Shown here piece after piece: positions 10,988-21,132 of a stretch of 64,000 nucleotides of DNA. Positions within the stretch are counted from its first letter, which is position 1, and each line of letters starts with the position of its first letter. The stretch covers positions 27,713 to 91,712 of the forward strand of contig CAMNFS010000002.1 of the NCBI GenBank assembly GCA_946537255.1, written 5' to 3'. The DNA comes from an uncultured Erysipelotrichaceae bacterium (GTDB taxonomy: Bacteria > Bacillota_I > Bacilli_A > Erysipelotrichales > Erysipelotrichaceae). The notes under the pieces were generated by a model. The model did not search any database. It was given only the letters and a program-made list of their open reading frames with translations, and was not told the DNA's origin. Both the position numbers and the translations under genes were made by a program.

Positions 10988-11042
10988 AGGAAGGCAGAGA
11001 AGACCGCAGGGATCCATGTCCGCAGTCTGATCCGCCTTTTTT
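10988..11042 (+). terminator. terminator of the leu-ilvBN operon
   Basis: Imperfect hairpin AAGGC...AGAC...GGAtccatgTCC...GTCT...GCCTTTTTT. Confidence 0.55.
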
Positions 11043-11179
11043 CAGCACCTGCTGAGGGAGAGGAAAGATTCATGGAGAAGCTGGATCATCCGCGCCCTGT
11101 CAGACAGGATCTTCCATAAAGGACAGGCGGAAATCGAAAACATTCATTCATCCAGGAAAAATAGAAATATAATTTTGCT

Positions 11180-12631
11180 ATGGAAGACAGAAACCGGATT
11201 ATCAAACTGATCAGTGTCATTGTATTTCTGAGTTTTCTTCTGTCTACCGCGGTAGCGCTGGTTTCGCTGCGGTCGATGGGCACAAGGAATCAGAGAGAGC
11301 TTTCACGTGTGCTTGCGGCTCAGATCTATGACACGATCAGTATTGAACTTGGCGAACCTACCGTTGTCGCAAGAACGATGGCCAATGATCAATTTCTGAG
11401 AGATCTTATGAAAAGGGAAGATGCGTTCAGTGAAGAAGAATTCACCCGCATCATGAAAGACTATCTCCGCGGCATCCGGGAAGGGCTGGACTACGAAGCC
11501 GCCTTTACGGTCTCCTCCGGCAGCCGGCGCTATTATACCTATGAAGGACTGAGCAAGATCATTGATCCGGATCATGTTGCCTATGACCGCTGGTATACCA
11601 ATTTTGTGGATTCCGGAAAGGCGTACGCGCTGGATGTGGACAATGATGAATTCAGTCAGAACGCCTGGACGGTATTTGTGAATTCCCGTCTGGAAGATAT
11701 TGACAGAAATCTGCTCGGCGTATGTGGGGTCGGATTCCACATGAAGAAGAGTCAGGCACTGTTTACGGACCTGGAAAACCAGTATCATGTGAAAATCTGT
11801 CTGATTGACCGGAACCGGGTCATTCAGGTGGATACCGATGAAAGCCGGATTGAAACCAAGTATGAAAAGGATCTGAATCTCAGCGGTATCGATCAGAACA
11901 GTTATGTCTATCAGAGTCTTGGCAGAGGGGACTTCACCGTCAGTAAGTATGTGGAGAGTCTGGACTGGTTTCTGGTGGTGGAGAATACCGAAAATGAACG
12001 GTTCAATTCCTATCTGAATATCATTGTGATGAATCTGATTCTGTTCGCGTTTGTCATGGTGGTGATGTACATCTCTCTGCGGATCATCATGTCGCATACG
12101 GACCGTCTGACCAATGCGTCATTCCGGGATGAGTCCACCGGTCTGTATAATCGCCGGGCCTTTGAAGAGGACAAGGCCAGGATTGCGAAAAACGGACTGG
12201 GCGGGAATCTGATCTATCTGATTGCGGATGTCAATGGTCTCAAAACGGCAAACGATACCCTGGGGCATACAGCCGGAGATGAACTGATCCGGGGTGCCGC
12301 GGACTGTCTGAGGGTGTGTCTTGATCCGTATGGGAAGATCTACCGGATCGGCGGAGATGAATTTGCGGCGATTCTGAATATGAGTGAGGAGAAATTTCAG
12401 GAAGTGCTGAAGCATCTGAAGGAGAGTGTGGACAGCTGGTCCGGAAAAGAGGTCAGTGAACTTGCCATGTCAATCGGCAGTGCCTCAGAAAAGGAATTTC
12501 CTTCTGAAAATATCACCGAGCTGATCCGGATCGCGGATGAGCGCATGTATGAAGCGAAAGAGGCGTATTACCGCGATACCGGGAAAAAACGCCGGAACCG
12601 GCAGATCGTGGAAGCGGATCAGAACAAATAA
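11180..12631 (+). CDS. membrane-anchored diguanylate cyclase (GGDEF) with extracytoplasmic sensor region
   Basis: Two TM segments flanking a sensor-like region; DESTGLYNRRAFEED and YRIGGDEFAAIL. Confidence 0.92.
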   Translation: MEDRNRIIKLISVIVFLSFLLSTAVALVSLRSMGTRNQRELSRVLAAQIYDTISIELGEPTVVARTMANDQFLRDLMKREDAFSEEEFTRIMKDYLRGIREGLDYEAAFTVSSGSRRYYTYEGLSKIIDPDHVAYDRWYTNFVDSGKAYALDVDNDEFSQNAWTVFVNSRLEDIDRNLLGVCGVGFHMKKSQALFTDLENQYHVKICLIDRNRVIQVDTDESRIETKYEKDLNLSGIDQNSYVYQSLGRGDFTVSKYVESLDWFLVVENTENERFNSYLNIIVMNLILFAFVMVVMYISLRIIMSHTDRLTNASFRDESTGLYNRRAFEEDKARIAKNGLGGNLIYLIADVNGLKTANDTLGHTAGDELIRGAADCLRVCLDPYGKIYRIGGDEFAAILNMSEEKFQEVLKHLKESVDSWSGKEVSELAMSIGSASEKEFPSENITELIRIADERMYEAKEAYYRDTGKKRRNRQIVEADQNK

Positions 12632-12635
12632 AGAA

Positions 12636-12662
12636 AACGGCCGGGATTTCCGGCCGCAGTTT
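12636..12662 (+). terminator. GC-rich hairpin between convergent genes
   Basis: CGGCCGGgatttCCGGCCG followed by GCAGTTTTGCTTTT. Confidence 0.6.
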
Positions 12663-12673
12663 TGCTTTTGGGA

Positions 12674-14350
12674 TCAGAGTGCGGTAGATGCGATGATTTC
12701 ATCATCGGAAAGATCGGAGGTGAGTCCGGTTACCGCGGACTTGGCAACGTTGCAGCAGTGGTCGCCCATACGTTCAAGTGTACCGAGGATATCACTGTAG
12801 ATGGACTCCGCAACGGGAGATGTGCAGACTTTTTTGCTCATCCGGGTGAAGTGCGTCTGCCGGAATTCGATTTCCATATTGTCGAGGTTTCCTTCCATCT
12901 TCAGAAGCCGGCTGTAATCCACCGCGTTTCTGGTCACGAAGATTTCCGCGGACAGATCGAACATGTCAAACAGAAGCTGATACATCTGCGAAATGTCGGA
13001 GATCGCTCCTTCTGTAAAGGCTTCTTCCTTGGAAAAGACCATGTCGTAGAATTCAGAGAGGTTGGCGGCGAGATCGCCGATCCGTTCATAGTTCTTGACT
13101 GCGTCAAACTGGAAGCGGACATCCTCACTGTTTTTGGAAGAGAGATTCGAACGGGAATTCAGTTTGATCAGGTAATCGGTAATTCTCAGATCGAAGCTGT
13201 TGATCATGGATTCCAGTTCCTTCATCTTGTCGACTTTGATTTCCTTTCCGCTGCTTCGCAGGAAGGTTTCCGAATGGGTGATGGAGAGGCGGACCAGATC
13301 GATCATCTTGAGAATTGCCTGCTGGCTGGCAGTGATCGCAGCCGATGGCAGGGAGGCGGAGATGCCGTCATCCAGTTCATTGAGATCCACCCGGGAGTGG
13401 GGTGTTTCCTTGCCGGGAATCAGACGGGTGACAAGCGCCACGAGCTTGTCGGAGAACGGCAGGAAGAGAAGGGTTGTGACGGTTTTGAAGATGATGTTGG
13501 CAATAGCGATCTGCATCATTGGATTGGTATTGCCGGCAATGGCCTGAATGAAGCTGGAGTATGGGATCAGAAGGATCATGCCGATGACGGTTGAGATCGC
13601 ATTGATCAGGGTATGCAGAGCGGCTGTCCGCTTGCCGGCGACCGATCCGCCGATGGAGGCGAGAATTCCGGTCATCGTTGTTCCGATATTGGCACCGAAC
13701 ATGAACGGCAGAGATGCGGAGAAGGTGACTGCCCCGGCCTGATACAGCTTCTGAATGACACCGATGGTTGCGGCGCTTGACTGTACCGCGGCAGTAAGCA
13801 GAATGCCGGCAAGCAGAGCGAGCATCGGATTCTTGCTCATGGTAAGAGCGAAGGATTCAAAGCCGGGCATGTTTTTCAGATCGGCCAGTGCATCTCCCAT
13901 GGCGGACATTCCGAAGAAGATGAGACCGAATCCAAGAATGACGTTTCCGTAATACTGAATTTTGATTTTCTTTGCGAAGCATATCAGCATCGTTCCGATA
14001 AAGATGATGAACATCGCATATTTGTCAATATGGACCGAGATCAGAAATGATGTGATCGTGGTTCCGATCGTCGCGCCAAAGATAATGCCGGCGGCCTGCT
14101 CCAGCGACATGAGTCCGGCCCGGACAAGACCGATGGTTATGGCGGAAGTGGCCGAACTGGACTGCATGATGATGGTGATCGCTATGCCGATGAGCAGGGC
14201 GGAAATCCGGTTGGAGGTATATTTGTTGATCATGTCCCGCAGCTGATCTCCGGCTGCGGATTTCAGCCCGTCCCCCATGAATTTGATGCCGAACATGAAC
14301 AGGCCGAAGCCTCCGAGTATCATTCCGTAATTCAATGATGACAGTCCCAT
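12674..14350 (-). CDS. Na/Pi cotransporter family protein with PhoU-like C-terminal domain
   Basis: GFGLFMFGIKFMGDGLK, IIMQSSSATSAITIGLV, AAVQSSAATIGV (QSSSAT motifs), C-terminal helical PhoU-like region. Confidence 0.93.
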   Translation of the reverse strand: MGLSSLNYGMILGGFGLFMFGIKFMGDGLKSAAGDQLRDMINKYTSNRISALLIGIAITIIMQSSSATSAITIGLVRAGLMSLEQAAGIIFGATIGTTITSFLISVHIDKYAMFIIFIGTMLICFAKKIKIQYYGNVILGFGLIFFGMSAMGDALADLKNMPGFESFALTMSKNPMLALLAGILLTAAVQSSAATIGVIQKLYQAGAVTFSASLPFMFGANIGTTMTGILASIGGSVAGKRTAALHTLINAISTVIGMILLIPYSSFIQAIAGNTNPMMQIAIANIIFKTVTTLLFLPFSDKLVALVTRLIPGKETPHSRVDLNELDDGISASLPSAAITASQQAILKMIDLVRLSITHSETFLRSSGKEIKVDKMKELESMINSFDLRITDYLIKLNSRSNLSSKNSEDVRFQFDAVKNYERIGDLAANLSEFYDMVFSKEEAFTEGAISDISQMYQLLFDMFDLSAEIFVTRNAVDYSRLLKMEGNLDNMEIEFRQTHFTRMSKKVCTSPVAESIYSDILGTLERMGDHCCNVAKSAVTGLTSDLSDDEIIASTAL

Positions 14351-14694
14351 ATTTTTCCCCTTTTGTAAAAAAACACACAGCCCTGCTGTGTGCGGTCTTC
14401 AGATTCCATTTCCGACTCATACACAGCAAAACAACTATGTATGAGTCTCACAATTTCAGAGAAGCCGGGTGCGTGCCGCACCGTGCTGACGACTTTCCCC
14501 CACAGATACTGTGCCTGTTACTCCCTCATTCCGTAGAAATGATACCATGAACCTCGCTGAAAAAAGAGAAAAAACTGCGCCGCGCCGAAGCTTCATGCCG
14601 GCATGGAAACCGGAAAGGAAATTCACGCAATGAAACAAATGGATTTTGTTTCATAAATAGTTGAGCATTTTTCAGAAAAGTAGCGTGCGGTTTC

Positions 14695-14724
14695 TTTACA
14701 AGAGGAGTCTGCTTCAGGTAAACT
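14695..14724 (+). promoter_or_regulatory. candidate promoter for the ilvA T-box leader
   Basis: TTTACA - 18 nt - TAAACT. Confidence 0.5.
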
Positions 14725-14729
14725 TGACG

Positions 14730-14999
14730 TAATCGAGAAATGCATTCAACGGGGAGTGGCGCTGAATCAGCCGGAACCAGAGAGCTGCCGTCTGGTGAAA
14801 GGCAGTTCCGGAACTCAGAGCAGATCACCCCGCAGCAGGTCCGCTGAACCAGCAGTAAGCGGAAACGGCAGGCACCGTTATCAGAGCCGGCAGGTTGATC
14901 GACCTGAATGAGCGGCCGTCACAGACGGCAAGAAGAGTGGTACCGCGGAAGCAGAATAAGGCTTTCGTCTCTTGTACAGACAGAGGGGCGGAAGCCTTT
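14730..14999 (+). promoter_or_regulatory. T-box leader, isoleucine type (predicted specifier AUC at 14824-14826), with terminator 14960-14999
   Basis: AGAGTGGTACCGCGG near 14934-14948; GGGG (14751-14754)/CCCC (14828-14831) base, specifier loop AGCAG-AUC-A; terminator GGCTTTCG...GCGgAAGCCTTT. Confidence 0.92.
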
Positions 15000-15020
15000 C
15001 ATATATTTGGAGGAAAGCAC

Positions 15021-16226
15021 ATGGTTTCATTGGACAGGATCTATCAGGCAGCATTCGTACTCAAGGATATTGCCCGCAGGACAGATCTCATCGCCGCCCC
15101 AAGACTCAGCAGTGACGGCAATCTTTTCCTGAAGACGGAAAATCTTCAGATTACCGGAAGTTTCAAGGTCCGGGGCGCTTACTATAAGATTTCCCGGCTG
15201 ACCGAGGAAGAAAAGAGCAAGGGCATCGTGGCCTGTTCTGCCGGCAATCATGCCCAGGGTGTCGCGCTTGCGGCAGCCCGGATGGGCATTCGTTCCGTTA
15301 TCTGCATGCCGGACAGCGCGCCCATCATGAAGGTGGAAAGCACCAAGGCACTCGGTGCCAAGGTATGTCTGGTCAAGGGATCCTATGATGATGCCCATGA
15401 CAGGGCAGTCGAACTTCAGAAGGAAACCGGCATGACCTTCATTCATCCGTATGATGACGAGGATGTGATTGCCGGCCAGGGAACCATCGGACTTGAGATT
15501 CTTGAACAGCTGAGCGACGTGGAAGCAGTCATTGTTCCGGTCGGCGGCGGCGGTCTTCTCAGCGGTGTTGCCTGCGCGATCAAGCAGCTGAATCCTGCCG
15601 TAAAGGTCTATGGCGTACAGTCGGCCGGAGCGCCGTCCATGGCCAACGCCTTCCATAATCATAAATGGGAGGCACTGGACAAGGTGTCCACGTTTGCGGA
15701 TGGCATCGCGGTCAAGAATCCGGGTGAGCTGACCTACGAGATCATCAGCAGCTGTGTGGATGACGTGGTTACGGTTACGGAAGATGAAACCGCAGCAGCG
15801 ATTCTTGCCCTGATTGAAAAACAGAAGCTGATCGCGGAAGGAGCCGGTGCGGTTCCTGTCGCAGCGGCAATGTTCGGCAAGCTGCCGATTCAGGGAAAAA
15901 AGACCGTATGTCTGGTTTCCGGCGGCAATATTGATGTCAACATTCTCTCCCGCGTCATTACAAGAGGTCTTGTGATGAGCGGAAGAAACACCACTCTGCT
16001 GATTGCTCTGACGGATAAGCCGGGACAGCTGCAGAAGGTCAGTGAAATTGTCGCATCCTGCGGAGCCAATGTTGTATCCGTGGATTATGACCGCAGTGAC
16101 ACGAACATGGCGATTAATGACTGCTATCTCAGAATCGGCATGGAAACAAGAAATCACGCGCAGATCGAAGAGATCAGAAAGAAACTTTCCGAAGCCGGGT
16201 TCACACTGGTCAAGGAACGTGCATAG
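15021..16226 (+). CDS. ilvA: threonine ammonia-lyase (biosynthetic, ACT domain)
   Basis: LKTENLQITGSFKVRGAYYKI, ACSAGNHAQGVALAA, VPVGGGGLLSGVA, C-terminal ACT-like region; start after TTGGAGGAAAGCAC. Confidence 0.94.
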   Translation: MVSLDRIYQAAFVLKDIARRTDLIAAPRLSSDGNLFLKTENLQITGSFKVRGAYYKISRLTEEEKSKGIVACSAGNHAQGVALAAARMGIRSVICMPDSAPIMKVESTKALGAKVCLVKGSYDDAHDRAVELQKETGMTFIHPYDDEDVIAGQGTIGLEILEQLSDVEAVIVPVGGGGLLSGVACAIKQLNPAVKVYGVQSAGAPSMANAFHNHKWEALDKVSTFADGIAVKNPGELTYEIISSCVDDVVTVTEDETAAAILALIEKQKLIAEGAGAVPVAAAMFGKLPIQGKKTVCLVSGGNIDVNILSRVITRGLVMSGRNTTLLIALTDKPGQLQKVSEIVASCGANVVSVDYDRSDTNMAINDCYLRIGMETRNHAQIEEIRKKLSEAGFTLVKERA

Positions 16227-16237
16227 GGAGAAAGAAT

Positions 16238-16618
16238 ATGACAAAGGTAATTGCAACAGACAAAGCGCCGGCAGCGGTCGGCCCCTACTCACAGGCTCTA
16301 TCAGTCGGCAGCCTCGTGTTTGCCAGCGGTCAGATTCCCCTCGATCCGGCAACGGGTACGATCGTCGGGACCACTGCGGCGGAGCAGGCGGAGCAGGTAT
16401 TCACCAACATTGAAGCTGTCCTCCGCGAAGCCGGTCTTGCCATGAAGGATGTCGTAAAGACCACGGTTTTCCTGACGGATCTCAATGCGTTCGGCGCTGT
16501 CAATGAGGTATACGCGAAGCATTTTGTTCAGCCGTTTCCGGCACGGTCCTGTGTCGAGATCAGTGCTCTGCCCAAAGGCGCGCTGATTGAGTGTGAGGTC
16601 ATTGCCTGCAGGGAATAA
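16238..16618 (+). CDS. ridA: RidA family enamine/imine deaminase
   Basis: AAVGPYSQALSVGSLVFASGQIPLDPATG...RSCVEISALPKGALIECEVIA. Confidence 0.95.
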   Translation: MTKVIATDKAPAAVGPYSQALSVGSLVFASGQIPLDPATGTIVGTTAAEQAEQVFTNIEAVLREAGLAMKDVVKTTVFLTDLNAFGAVNEVYAKHFVQPFPARSCVEISALPKGALIECEVIACRE

Positions 16619-16629
16619 AAAAACCCGGG

Positions 16630-17823
16630 TCATAAGACACCGGATTTGATCTGCTCGATAAACTGACGTGCGACCCGCGGCGTTCTGCCGCCGGCTCTCA
16701 GAGCATATTGCTCAGCCCGTTCGCAGAGTTCGGTTTCATCCATTGTGACACCGTATTCCTTTGCGACTTCCTTCACGATATAGAGATACCGGTTCTTGTC
16801 CGGCTTCTGGAAGGTGACAATCAGCCCGAATCTTGCGGAGAGAGACAGCAGTTCCTCACGGGTGTCATTCTCATGAATGTCATCTCCCATGCGGTCTGAC
16901 ATCAGCTCGCGGATCATATGCCTGCGGTTGGATGTGGCAGCTACAATCGTATTGTCGCTTCTCTCGCTGACGGATCCTTCCAGAATGGCCTTGAGGGCTG
17001 CGAAGTTGTCATCGTAGGTGGAGAAGCTCAGATCGTCAATGAAGAGAATGAACTTCAGCGGCTGATCGGCAAGCTCGGAAAGAACGTCGGGAATCTGGTA
17101 CAGCTGGTTCTTCTTGACTTCAATGAGTCTCAGACCCTGATCCGCATATTCATTGGCAATCGCCTTGATCGTGCTGGACTTGCCGGTTCCCGCGTCGCCA
17201 TACAGCAGCATGTTCACAGCCGGTTCCCCACGCAGCAGCGCTTCGACATTGGCAATGATTTTCGACCGTTCCGCTTCATAGCCCGGAAGCTCTGAAAGAC
17301 GCCGGGAATCGGGGGTGCGGACGGGAACAAGCCTGTCCTCTTTCAGGGAGAAGACGTGGGCTTCTGCAAACATACCGTAGCCTTTCACGGAAACTTCCTC
17401 CAGATGGTGGAGATATTCCTTCTTGAAGTCGATTGCGTAGATTTTCCAGGGAGTGAACAGGCCGGCGGAATCCCAGGTGAAGTCACTCAGAACAACCATC
17501 GACGCATCTGCGAGAACCTTCAGCTCCCGGATTACGGAAGCGTCTATGGTGCCGTTGGATTCCCCGCAGGCGTGCATGCGCACAGCGGCATTCTCGTCAT
17601 TCAGAACGGCATTCAGCAGATACAGGGACCAGCAGTCACCGGAGGCAAACAGAAGAGACTCGAAATTTCCGCAGGCATCGGCGAATTCAAGGTCCGAAAC
17701 GGATCTGAGCATTTCATTGAAAGCAGCCACTACAGGATCGCTGTTCAGACCGCGGAAAACAGCAAGGGTGCGCATTCTTGCATACATGACATGCGCATAG
17801 GTAAGATCTAAAGTATCAGTCAT
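16630..17823 (-). CDS. DUF815-family AAA ATPase
   Basis: Walker A LLYGDAGTGKSSTIKAIANEY, Walker B FILFIDDLSF, NTIVAATSNRRHMI; start at ATG 17823 from RBS AGGTG. Confidence 0.85.
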   Translation of the reverse strand: MTDTLDLTYAHVMYARMRTLAVFRGLNSDPVVAAFNEMLRSVSDLEFADACGNFESLLFASGDCWSLYLLNAVLNDENAAVRMHACGESNGTIDASVIRELKVLADASMVVLSDFTWDSAGLFTPWKIYAIDFKKEYLHHLEEVSVKGYGMFAEAHVFSLKEDRLVPVRTPDSRRLSELPGYEAERSKIIANVEALLRGEPAVNMLLYGDAGTGKSSTIKAIANEYADQGLRLIEVKKNQLYQIPDVLSELADQPLKFILFIDDLSFSTYDDNFAALKAILEGSVSERSDNTIVAATSNRRHMIRELMSDRMGDDIHENDTREELLSLSARFGLIVTFQKPDKNRYLYIVKEVAKEYGVTMDETELCERAEQYALRAGGRTPRVARQFIEQIKSGVL

Positions 17824-17900
17824 GATATTCACCTCGAAACAGTATTGTTTACGATTCAAAAGTATATTCCAAATTCATACAGGAGACAAAGGAGGATTGA

Positions 17901-19580
17901 ATGAAACTCAACGGTTCCCAGATCTTTGTGGAAGTCCTCGCGGAGCAGGGCGTAGATACCCTGTTCGGGTATCCGGGCGGTGCAGTACTGAATCTTTATG
18001 ATGAACTCTACCGCAATCAGGACAGAATCCATCACTACATGACTGCCCATGAACAGGGCGCCTGCCATGCGGCGGACGGATATGCCCGGGCGACCGGCAA
18101 GACCGGTGTCGTTCTTGCGACCAGCGGTCCGGGTGCGACAAACCTGGTGACCGGGATTGCGACGGCGTTCATGGACAGTGTTCCGCTTGTGGCATTTACC
18201 GGCAATGTCGGTACCGGCGGGCTCGGCAAGGATTCCTTTCAGGAAGCCTATATTGAAGGCATCACGATGCCGATAACGAAGCATAACTATACGGTTCGGC
18301 ATATCGAGGATCTCGCGGAGATCATGCGGGAGGCTTTCCGGATTGCCCAGACCGGACGGAAGGGACCGGTGCTGGTGGATATTCCGAAGGATATTTCCGC
18401 GGCGGTGTGTGAATTCACTCCCAGACAGAAGGTAGTCCCGGAAGTCAATCAGAACTTTGATACCGGCGCGCTGATGAAGTGTGCGGAAGTGCTGAATGAA
18501 GCGGAGCGGCCGATTATCTATTTCGGAGGCGGCGTGGTTTCTGCGGATGCGGCGGATGAGCTGCGGCTCATTATGGAGAAGGCGGATATTCCGGCGACCT
18601 GGACGCTGATGGCAAAAGGCGTGCTGGAAGATGAGGATCCGCTGAACCTCGGACTGATCGGCATGCATGGAAGCTTCGCCAGCAACAAGGCAATTGACGG
18701 AGCGGATGTGGTGCTCGCGGTCGGGACAAGGTTCTCTGACCGGGTTGCCCTGAATCCGGCAAAATTTGCCCGCAGGGCAAAGATCATTCAGATCGATATT
18801 GACGCATCGGAAGTGGATAAGAATGTCAGTGTTGACTGCTCGGTGATCGGAGATGCGAAGATTGTTCTTGGGGCTCTTGCCGGGATGCTCAATGACGCGG
18901 ATCACAGTGAATGGAGGGAAACCATTCAGCAATGGCAGGATATGGACTTCGTGCCCGGCGACAGTGAAACCGAGCTGAAGCCTCATCAGATTCTGGAAAC
19001 CATCTGTGACCTTGCGGGAGATGATACGGTCTATGTCACGGATGTCGGCCAGCATCAGATGTGGGCGGCTCAGTACCTGACTCATGTAAAGCCAAGACAC
19101 TTTCTTACCAGCGGCGGTCTTGGAACGATGGGATACGGATACGGAGCGGCGATCGGAGCTCAGATTGCGCTGGGCAGACAGCAGCGGGTCGTGCATCTGA
19201 CCGGAGATGGAAGCTTTCATATGAACCTCAACGAAGGCGTGACAGCGGTATCCTATGATCTTCCGGTGATCACGGTGATCTTCAACAATCAGGTGCTCGG
19301 AATGGTGCGGCAATGGCAGACGCTGCTGTATGAAAAGCGGTATTCCAGCACGGATCCTCACCGCAGAACCGATTACGTAAAGCTCGCGGAAGGATTCGGC
19401 GCAAAGGGGTATCACTGCGAAACGCCTGCGGAATTCAGAAAGGCATTTCTGGATGCGCTGGATAATGAAGGTCCGAGCTGGATTGAATGTGTGATTGACA
19501 AGGATGAAAAGGTCCTGCCGATGATTCCGGCCGGCGCCACGATCGAGGACATTATCCTGGCGGACGGAATGGAGGCATAA
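17901..19580 (+). CDS. ilvB: acetolactate synthase large subunit, paralog 2 (canonical)
   Basis: LFGYPGGAVLNLYDEL, HEQGACHAADGYARATGKTGV, VLGMVRQWQTLLYEKRYS. Confidence 0.96.
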   Translation: MKLNGSQIFVEVLAEQGVDTLFGYPGGAVLNLYDELYRNQDRIHHYMTAHEQGACHAADGYARATGKTGVVLATSGPGATNLVTGIATAFMDSVPLVAFTGNVGTGGLGKDSFQEAYIEGITMPITKHNYTVRHIEDLAEIMREAFRIAQTGRKGPVLVDIPKDISAAVCEFTPRQKVVPEVNQNFDTGALMKCAEVLNEAERPIIYFGGGVVSADAADELRLIMEKADIPATWTLMAKGVLEDEDPLNLGLIGMHGSFASNKAIDGADVVLAVGTRFSDRVALNPAKFARRAKIIQIDIDASEVDKNVSVDCSVIGDAKIVLGALAGMLNDADHSEWRETIQQWQDMDFVPGDSETELKPHQILETICDLAGDDTVYVTDVGQHQMWAAQYLTHVKPRHFLTSGGLGTMGYGYGAAIGAQIALGRQQRVVHLTGDGSFHMNLNEGVTAVSYDLPVITVIFNNQVLGMVRQWQTLLYEKRYSSTDPHRRTDYVKLAEGFGAKGYHCETPAEFRKAFLDALDNEGPSWIECVIDKDEKVLPMIPAGATIEDIILADGMEA

Positions 19581-19581
19581 G

Positions 19582-20067
19582 ATGGCAGAAAAAACATATC
19601 CGCGCTCTGTAATCAGTATTCTGGTAGAAAATCATTACGGTGTTCTTGCCAGGATTGCAAGCATGTTCAACCGCCGGAGCTTCAATATCGATTCCATCGC
19701 CGCAAGCGAGACGATTGATCCGGGCATCACCAGAATCACCATCACCGTGCACTGCGATCAGAATACCCTCAAGCAGATGCTGCTGCAGACAGAACGGCTT
19801 GAGGAAGTCAGAAAGGTATTTCTGCTGAGCACGAACAGCCTGCAGAGAGAGCTGCTGCTGATCAAAATTGCCTGTGATTCTTCAAACCTTCCCGCCCTGC
19901 GGGATATTGCCGGTGTATACAAGGCAAAGATCATAGATCTTTCCCCGGAAAGTCTGGTCATGGAACTGACTGGCAAACCGGAGAAAATTGATGGTTTCCT
20001 CAAGATGTTTGGAAATTATAATGTACTGGAGATGTGCCGTACCGGGATTACGGCACTGGATCGCTGA
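19582..20067 (+). CDS. ilvN: acetolactate synthase small subunit, paralog 2
   Basis: SVISILVENHYGVLARIASMFNRRSFNIDSIAASETIDPGITRITI. Confidence 0.95.
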   Translation: MAEKTYPRSVISILVENHYGVLARIASMFNRRSFNIDSIAASETIDPGITRITITVHCDQNTLKQMLLQTERLEEVRKVFLLSTNSLQRELLLIKIACDSSNLPALRDIAGVYKAKIIDLSPESLVMELTGKPEKIDGFLKMFGNYNVLEMCRTGITALDR

Positions 20068-20097
20068 TAGAACAGGAAAAAAGGAGAGAACATTATT

Positions 20098-21111
20098 ATG
20101 GCTATCAAAAAGTATTACGATTCTGACTGCAATCTTGGCGTACTGGATGGAAAAACTGTAGCGGTGATCGGTTTCGGATCACAGGGACATGCGCATTCCG
20201 AGAACCTCGCGGAATCCGGCGTGAATGTCGTCGTAGGTCTTCGGGAAGGAAGCGGCCACTGGGAAAAGGCTGCGAAGTTCGCGGAAACACACAAGAACTT
20301 CCGGGTCATGAGCATTGAAGACGCTGCCGAGGCAGGCGATATCGTCATGATGCTGGTACCGGATGAAAGAGCAGCTGATATTTACAACAAGCTTGTCGCT
20401 CCGCACATGAAGGAAGGCGATACGCTCGCATTCGCGCATGGATTCAATGTCCACTTCCAGTTTGTAAAGCCGGCAAAGAATCTCAACGTCATCATGATAG
20501 CTCCGAAGGGTCCCGGACATGTTGTCCGTTCCACATATACGGAAGGCCAGGGCGTTCCGTCTCTGATCTGCATTGAGCAGGATTATACCGGAAACGCAAA
20601 GGAAATCGCGCTTGCATATGCGTGCGGTATCGGCGCTGGCCGTGCCGGCATTCTTGAGACCACATTCCGTGAGGAAACCGAGACCGATCTCTTCGGTGAG
20701 CAGGCTGTTCTCTGCGGCGGTGTATGTGAACTGATCCACGCTGGTTTTGATACGCTTGTTGAAGCAGGATATGCGCCGGAGATGGCATACTTTGAGACCT
20801 GCCATGAGATGAAGCTCATCGTTGACCTCATCAACAAGGGCGGTTTCGGACTCATGCGCTATTCCATTTCCAACACTGCTGAATATGGTGACTACCGGAC
20901 TGGAAAGCGTCTGATCACGGAGGAAACCCGCAAGGAAATGAAGCAGATTCTCTCGGAGATTCAGGACGGTACCTTCGCAAGCGAATTCATGCAGGAAATG
21001 TCCAGCGGCCGTCAGGCAAAGTTCCTTGCGATGCGCAAGAAGGAAGCGGAACATCCGATCGAAAAGGTCGGCGCGGAACTTCGCTCCATGATGAGCTGGC
21101 TCAAGAAATAA
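20098..21111 (+). CDS. ilvC: ketol-acid reductoisomerase
   Basis: [54 protein letters not shown]. Confidence 0.97.
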   Translation: MAIKKYYDSDCNLGVLDGKTVAVIGFGSQGHAHSENLAESGVNVVVGLREGSGHWEKAAKFAETHKNFRVMSIEDAAEAGDIVMMLVPDERAADIYNKLVAPHMKEGDTLAFAHGFNVHFQFVKPAKNLNVIMIAPKGPGHVVRSTYTEGQGVPSLICIEQDYTGNAKEIALAYACGIGAGRAGILETTFREETETDLFGEQAVLCGGVCELIHAGFDTLVEAGYAPEMAYFETCHEMKLIVDLINKGGFGLMRYSISNTAEYGDYRTGKRLITEETRKEMKQILSEIQDGTFASEFMQEMSSGRQAKFLAMRKKEAEHPIEKVGAELRSMMSWLKK

Positions 21112-21132
21112 GAGACTTCGGGAGAAGAGGCT

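Noticed and set aside
12662-13594. 310-aa plus-strand ORF opposite the Na/Pi symporter
   Set aside because: Antisense to a well-supported membrane transporter; no domain recognised.
14895-15020. N-terminal extension of ilvA (MIDLNERPSQTARRVVPRKQNK...)
   Set aside because: It translates the T-box antiterminator and terminator; the proper start with RBS is at 15021.
17856-19415. 519-aa minus-strand ORF opposite ilvB2
   Set aside because: Shadow ORF of a clear AHAS gene; no recognisable domain.
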